Shown here: piece after piece, positions 4,537 through 7,605 of the stretch
Layout: each line of letters begins with the position of its first letter
How positions within the stretch are numbered: position 1 is the stretch's first letter
Assembly (NCBI GenBank): GCA_028572035.1
Contig: JAPVWE010000054.1
Span: forward strand, 1-7,605
From: Desulfobacteraceae bacterium
GTDB lineage: Bacteria; Desulfobacterota; DSM-4660; Desulfatiglandales; B25-G16
Length of the DNA: 7,605 nt
Direction of reading: 5' to 3'
The notes under the pieces: generated by a model
What the model was told of the DNA's origin: nothing
The model's input: the letters and a program-made list of their open reading frames with translations, nothing else
The model's database searches: none
Made by a program: the position numbers and the translations under genes

Positions 4537-5859
4537 TTATCTGTCAACTAACTCGCCAAGTAATGAGTTCTGAAGACCTTTGACAATCTTTATGCCAACC
4601 ACTTGTCCCTTCAGATTGGATCTTCCAGGAAAATTGACCACCTTATTTCCTAAAGTTCTACCAGTTAGCTGATCATCTCCTCTTTTGGCAGGGCCTTCTA
4701 CCAGAGTTTCTTGGATTGTTCCTTCGAGCAGCTTGTTTTTCGATAAGGTTATCCCTCTTTGCCTCTCCTGCAATATAGACAAGCGTGTCTGTTTTTCTTT
4801 TTTCCCTATTTTTCCTGGCAACTGTAATGCCTTAATCCCTGGTCTTTCAGAATACATAAAGGAGAAAAGATTATCAAATTCTATCTCGTCCATTAATCTT
4901 AGACTGTCTTCAAAATCCTTTTCTCTTTCACCAGGAAAGCCAACAATCATATCGCTCGTAATTGTCATATCAGGCCTTGTTTTTCTCAGGCGCTCTATCA
5001 AACCGATATATTTATCCCTTGTGTATCCCCTATTCATGAGCTTAAGGATATTATCTGATCCTGATTGAACTGGCAGGTGAATATGTGGACAAAGGCTATT
5101 CAATTCCCCAAAAGAACCTATTAGCTCATCAGATAGATCCTTGGGATGAGAGGTTGTGAAGCGAAGCCGTTCAAGGCCTGTTATGCTATCCAACTCCTTG
5201 AGCAAACCAGGAAATGTTGGCAAGGCCTGGTTCTTGACATTGTAGGAGTTTACATTCTGTCCTATAAGGGTAATCTCTTTTATCTCCTGACTAATTAAAC
5301 ATTTAGTTTCATGAATTATTTCTTTTGCTGGTAGGCTTGTCTCCCTACCCCTAACAAAAGGAACAATGCAATAAGAACAAAAATTATCACATCCTTCCAT
5401 AATCTTTAAAAAACTCTTAACCCTTCCTTTTAAGTAACCGTTATAATTGGGAAAGCAGGTTAGTTCACAGGCCAGATCCAGAGAAGAAACCCTCTCCCGT
5501 CTCTTCTTGATCTGAGAGATGAATTCATCTACGTGGTAGATACTCCTTGGGCCCAAGACTAAATCAAGGTAGGGGAAGCGTCTAAAGAGATTCATCCCCT
5601 TTTCTTGAGCTACACATCCAATGACGCCAGCAATCATATCTGGTCTCTTCATCTTTAAACGGGCCAGGCGACCTATAAGGGTTAATGCCTTTTCTTCAGC
5701 CTTCTCTCTGACTGCACAGGTATTAATCAAGATGATGTGAGCATCCTCAATGCTGTCTGCTTGGCTATAGCCCTTGTCAAGAAGGATCTTGCTGATGGAG
5801 TCAGAATCATGCTTATTCATCTGGCAGCCGAAGGTTTTTATATGAAATAACTGGGCCAA
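4537..5859 (-). CDS. miaB: tRNA-2-methylthio-N6-dimethylallyladenosine synthase (TTG start)
   Basis: Radical-SAM methylthiotransferase that converts i6A37 to ms2i6A37 in tRNAs reading UNN codons. It has 440 residues, the normal length. The N-terminal MTTase domain has its cluster cysteines at C12 (KTFGCQMNKHD), C48 (NTCAVREKAE) and C82 (GCVAQEKG). The radical-SAM cluster motif is C157-x3-C161-x2-C164 (EGCDNFCSYCIVPFVRGRE). Other conserved stretches are TLIGQNVNSY, HIHLPVQSGSDNIL and SDMIVGFPGE. A C-terminal TRAM domain covers about 375-437. FGCQMN with VPFVRGRE points to MiaB rather than RimO or MtaB. The start is TTG with AGGAG 7 nt upstream, 10 nt after the preceding gene. Its substrate would come from MiaA, which is not in this window. 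Confidence 0.96.
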   Translation of the reverse strand: MAQLFHIKTFGCQMNKHDSDSISKILLDKGYSQADSIEDAHIILINTCAVREKAEEKALTLIGRLARLKMKRPDMIAGVIGCVAQEKGMNLFRRFPYLDLVLGPRSIYHVDEFISQIKKRRERVSSLDLACELTCFPNYNGYLKGRVKSFLKIMEGCDNFCSYCIVPFVRGRETSLPAKEIIHETKCLISQEIKEITLIGQNVNSYNVKNQALPTFPGLLKELDSITGLERLRFTTSHPKDLSDELIGSFGELNSLCPHIHLPVQSGSDNILKLMNRGYTRDKYIGLIERLRKTRPDMTITSDMIVGFPGEREKDFEDSLRLMDEIEFDNLFSFMYSERPGIKALQLPGKIGKKEKQTRLSILQERQRGITLSKNKLLEGTIQETLVEGPAKRGDDQLTGRTLGNKVVNFPGRSNLKGQVVGIKIVKGLQNSLLGELVDR

Positions 5860-5869
5860 CCTATCTCTC

Positions 5870-6310
5870 CTACTTTGTCAAACCCGTAATGATAATCTTC
5901 TTAACATCCCCTATTTTTATGGAAAAAAGGCCATAAGGAAGCTGGCCATAAAAAATCCGGTCTTTGTCCATTTTTAGCTCAACTTGAGGTGCCTTTCGCA
6001 TGATAACCGTTGCAAAGAGATCACTACCCTTTGCATAGAAATCCATTTCTTGTATGTTATCAAAGGGTATAGAAACCGTGGCACCTCCGTATCTACCTGA
6101 GATAAATGTTTGTCCATCGAGGCTAAAAAGGGTTATATCTGAGGAAACATCACCCTGATCAATTACTGTAGCCGAGAAATTATCGGCAGGTTCAGGGATC
6201 TTTGTAGGTTCTTTCTCTCCGAAGGCGCCCATCCCTATAGTAAAAAATGCGATTATTAAGATCACAGAGGTGTTTAAGAACCTGACAATAGGACTTCTTC
6301 TCCTTAACAT
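5870..6310 (-). CDS. Membrane-anchored or exported protein of unknown function
   Basis: I do not recognise this family. It has 146 residues. An arginine-rich start (MLRRRSPIVR) precedes a hydrophobic segment at about 13-29 (TSVILIIAFFTIGMGAF), so it is either a signal peptide or an N-terminal membrane anchor. The rest (about 45-146) is rich in alternating hydrophobic residues, suggesting beta strands outside the cytoplasm. Two stretches look alike: 70-91 (ISGRYGGATVSIPFDNIQEMDF) and 120-141 (FYGQLPYGLFSIKIGDVKKIII), both with Gly, then S-I, then an I and a terminal hydrophobic run, so the domain may contain an internal repeat. It has no cysteines. Its ATG overlaps the end of the DUF4911-like gene by 7 nt (ATGTTAA), and miaB starts 10 nt downstream, so it belongs to the same transcript. 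Confidence 0.85.
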   Translation of the reverse strand: MLRRRSPIVRFLNTSVILIIAFFTIGMGAFGEKEPTKIPEPADNFSATVIDQGDVSSDITLFSLDGQTFISGRYGGATVSIPFDNIQEMDFYAKGSDLFATVIMRKAPQVELKMDKDRIFYGQLPYGLFSIKIGDVKKIIITGLTK

Positions 6311-6510
6311 AAATACCCCCCTTCTTCCTTTAGATATTTGATAAGTGAGAAGATCTCTTGTTCACACCCAGGAGATATAGAGATTTCAATCTCACCATTT
6401 ACCGGATTAATGGTTCTCATAGAGGCCATCCCATCATAGGACTCAATTATCCATTGTAAATAGCATATTTCGTTCCTTTCTACAGACAAAATGTACTTAC
6501 TGGTTTGCAT
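6304..6510 (-). CDS. DUF4911-like small protein
   Basis: Small protein of 68 residues from the chosen ATG. The pattern (a strand-forming start SKYILSVERNEICYLQWIIESYDGM, then a second strand with INPVNGEIEISISPGCEQEIFSLIKYLKEEGG) matches my memory of DUF4911, a function-unknown family common in deltaproteobacteria. The PGCEQEI segment is the most telling. It has no signal peptide or membrane segment and is probably cytoplasmic. Start choice is uncertain: the ATG at 6510 has GGGGTGA rather far upstream (about 14 nt), while an in-frame GTG at 6528 would add MNPLTT but has no clear SD. Either way it overlaps the nadK 3' end (14 or 32 nt) and the next gene (7 nt), implying tight translational coupling. 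Function unknown. Confidence 0.85.
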   Translation of the reverse strand: MQTSKYILSVERNEICYLQWIIESYDGMASMRTINPVNGEIEISISPGCEQEIFSLIKYLKEEGGYLC

Positions 6511-7384
6511 TGTTGTAAGAGGATTCACCCCATTTAAGCTTTGTCCTTAAAATATCAAAATAGTCCTGATCAGGTGATTTGATAAGTTTTAGTTTTTCCT
6601 CTGACTTGGAGACGATAACACTGTCATTATCCATAAGATCATAGCCAACCTGACCATCAAAGGTAAGGGTTACTTCCTGGCTATTTTCTCCCATCTTAAT
6701 CTCTATCACTGATGTATCCGGCAGGATAATAGGCCTGTGCGTCAATGTAAATGGGCATATTGGGGTAACTATCAATGCCTCTAAATCCGGATATAGTATC
6801 GGGCCTCCAGCAGAAAGGTTATAACCGGTTGAACCTGTCGGAGAGGATATTATTAGTCCATCTGCCCTAAAGGTAGTTAGAAAACGTCCATCGATGGATA
6901 CCCTAAGATCAATAATTCTGGCCAATGCACCTTTGTTAATAACCACATCATTTAAGACTGAAAAACTACACTTCTCCTCGTTATCTCTTAAGACACGGGC
7001 CTGCAACATAAGTCTGGTCTCAACAGCTATCTGTCCAGCGATAAGCCTTTCTATGTTCTTATAAAGCATTTTCGATGGGATCTCTGTCAAAAAACCTAAC
7101 CCCCCAAGATTAATACCTAAAATAGGTAGGCCGTATCGCCCAACCTTCCGGGCAGCTCCCAGCAATGTCCCATCTCCACCCAACACAATAACCCAGTCTA
7201 CACTATCCGGTATACTTGTTTTCTCCTGAAGGCTTTGGCTTGAGGAGGACCTGGATGCCATTTCCTCTGTATATACGGCTATTCCTCTTTCTCTAAACCA
7301 ATCCTTTAGGCGTTGACACTCCCTTTTTGCTGGTTCAAAATTGTGCTTAAAGATTATCCCTATTGATTTGGGTACATTTGTCAT
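6497..7384 (-). CDS. nadK: NAD kinase
   Basis: ATP- (or polyphosphate-) dependent NAD kinase that makes NADP+, cytoplasmic, 295 residues. The nucleotide-binding GGDGT motif is at 69-73 in VLGGDGTLLGAARKV, followed by LPILGINLGGLGFLTEI (86-102), the NDVVINKG motif (145-152; NE is usual, here ND), and the substrate-binding glycine-rich stretch DGLIISSPTGSTGYNLSAGG (175-194). A central serine-rich segment (44-51, SRSSSSQS) is a variable loop. The ATG has AGGAA 10 nt upstream. The preceding bases tandemly repeat ATGACAA, giving two closely spaced ATGs, but only the second is in frame. The gene is first in the block leading to miaB, about 114 nt after the end of the gene at the window edge. Confidence 0.97.
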   Translation of the reverse strand: MTNVPKSIGIIFKHNFEPAKRECQRLKDWFRERGIAVYTEEMASRSSSSQSLQEKTSIPDSVDWVIVLGGDGTLLGAARKVGRYGLPILGINLGGLGFLTEIPSKMLYKNIERLIAGQIAVETRLMLQARVLRDNEEKCSFSVLNDVVINKGALARIIDLRVSIDGRFLTTFRADGLIISSPTGSTGYNLSAGGPILYPDLEALIVTPICPFTLTHRPIILPDTSVIEIKMGENSQEVTLTFDGQVGYDLMDNDSVIVSKSEEKLKLIKSPDQDYFDILRTKLKWGESSYNNANQ

Positions 7385-7397
7385 TTGTCATTGGTTC

Positions 7398-7487
7398 CTG
7401 AATTCTGGATGCTGGATAGAATATCTAGCAACCAGCATCGGAGGAAAGCGACCATCAAGCATCAAGTATCCAGTTTCAAGTTTCGAA
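7398..7487. repeat. Degenerate heptamer repeats, in two opposing clusters
   Basis: Plus strand 7453-7487 is five tandem heptamers: CATCAAG, CATCAAG, TATCCAG, TTTCAAG, TTTCGAA. On the other side 7398-7418 has CTGAATT, CTGGATG, CTGGATA, which are related units in the opposite orientation. A perfect 8-bp inverted pair links GATGCTGG (7408-7415) with CCAGCATC (7432-7439), with a small TAGA...TCTA hairpin inside. The stretch lies in the 114-nt gap upstream of nadK and looks like a short non-coding repeat cluster. I see no convincing promoter in it. Confidence 0.6.
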
Positions 7488-7501
7488 CTTTAGCTCACTT
7501 A
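7487..7501 (-). repeat. 15-nt direct repeat, copy 2 (starts at a stop codon)
   Basis: The minus strand reads TAAGTGAGCTAAAGT, identical to 1702-1716 and in the same orientation. Its first three bases close the open frame that enters from the window edge, just as copy 1 starts with the rpsD stop codon. It is immediately followed by the heptamer cluster. Confidence 0.7.
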
Positions 7502-7605
7502 CCGTGTTACCTTGCCAATTACCAACCAATCATCAACCAGATCGGAAGTTGTATCGATCAGGAGGTGTGTAATTTTCAGAGAGGGATATAAAGTTTTCAA
7601 ATCCT
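7499..7605 (-). CDS. C-terminal end of an unidentified protein (5' part beyond window)
   Basis: One minus-strand frame is open from the window edge to TAA at 7499-7501, giving 34 visible residues ending THLLIDTTSDLVDDWLVIGKVTR. The composition looks protein-like, with alternating hydrophobic and acidic residues suggesting a strand-helix-strand ending. No family is recognised. The other two minus frames close at 7597-7599 and at about 7533-7535. It shares the direction of the nadK operon. Its stop codon coincides with the start of a 15-nt repeat that also begins at the rpsD stop, which modestly supports that this is a real gene end. The fragment is too short for certainty. Confidence 0.4.
   Translation of the reverse strand, partial: DLKTLYPSLKITHLLIDTTSDLVDDWLVIGKVTR

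Noticed and set aside
7398..7487. CRISPR array
   Set aside because: The repeats are 7-nt, degenerate and contiguous, with no spacers and no cas genes.
7385..7591. Plus-strand 68-codon frame near the window end
   Set aside because: Made largely of heptamer repeats, no SD, and conflicts with the better-supported minus-strand frame at 7499-7605.

Overview
This 7.6-kb window reads almost entirely on the minus strand, from high to low coordinates. It carries housekeeping genes of a moderately AT-rich Gram-negative-like bacterium. A DUF4911-type protein between nadK and miaB, a four-cysteine (zinc-type) S4, and the overall style of the proteins suggest a deltaproteobacterial/Desulfobacterota-like lineage or a related candidate phylum. 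This placement is from memory of such genomes and is only moderately secure.

Upstream block (7605 to 3659, minus strand): the end of an unidentified gene at the window edge; a spacer of degenerate heptamer repeats; nadK (NAD kinase); a 68-residue DUF4911-like protein; a small membrane-anchored or exported unknown protein; miaB (tRNA ms2i6A methylthiotransferase); and a REC-GGDEF response regulator (predicted diguanylate cyclase). From nadK to the GGDEF gene the genes overlap or lie within 30 nt of each other, so they are probably one transcription unit.

Middle (3658 to 3246): a 413-nt gene-free stretch. Most of it is a roughly 283-bp palindromic, MITE-like element with nested inverted repeats. 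It is followed by a short leader with a possible promoter and a hairpin that encloses the rpsM ribosome-binding site.

Downstream block (3245 to 1): the alpha ribosomal operon in its classical internal order, rpsM-rpsK-rpsD-rpoA-rplQ, with rplQ running off the window. The usual upstream partners (secY, infA, rpmJ) are absent; a c-di-GMP gene and a mobile-looking repeat sit in their place. Both longer intercistronic gaps (rpsK/rpsD and rpsD/rpoA) contain inverted repeats that could fold in the mRNA. The first is a REP/MITE-like 28-bp stem ending just before the rpsD Shine-Dalgarno.

The most unusual points are: a twelve-glutamate trinucleotide-repeat tract inside the N-terminal domain of RNA polymerase alpha, with two more acidic tracts in the same protein; four different families of small non-coding repeats within a core housekeeping locus; and a 15-nt repeat that begins exactly at the stop codon of two unrelated reading frames. 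I see no clear new multi-gene defence or metabolic system here.
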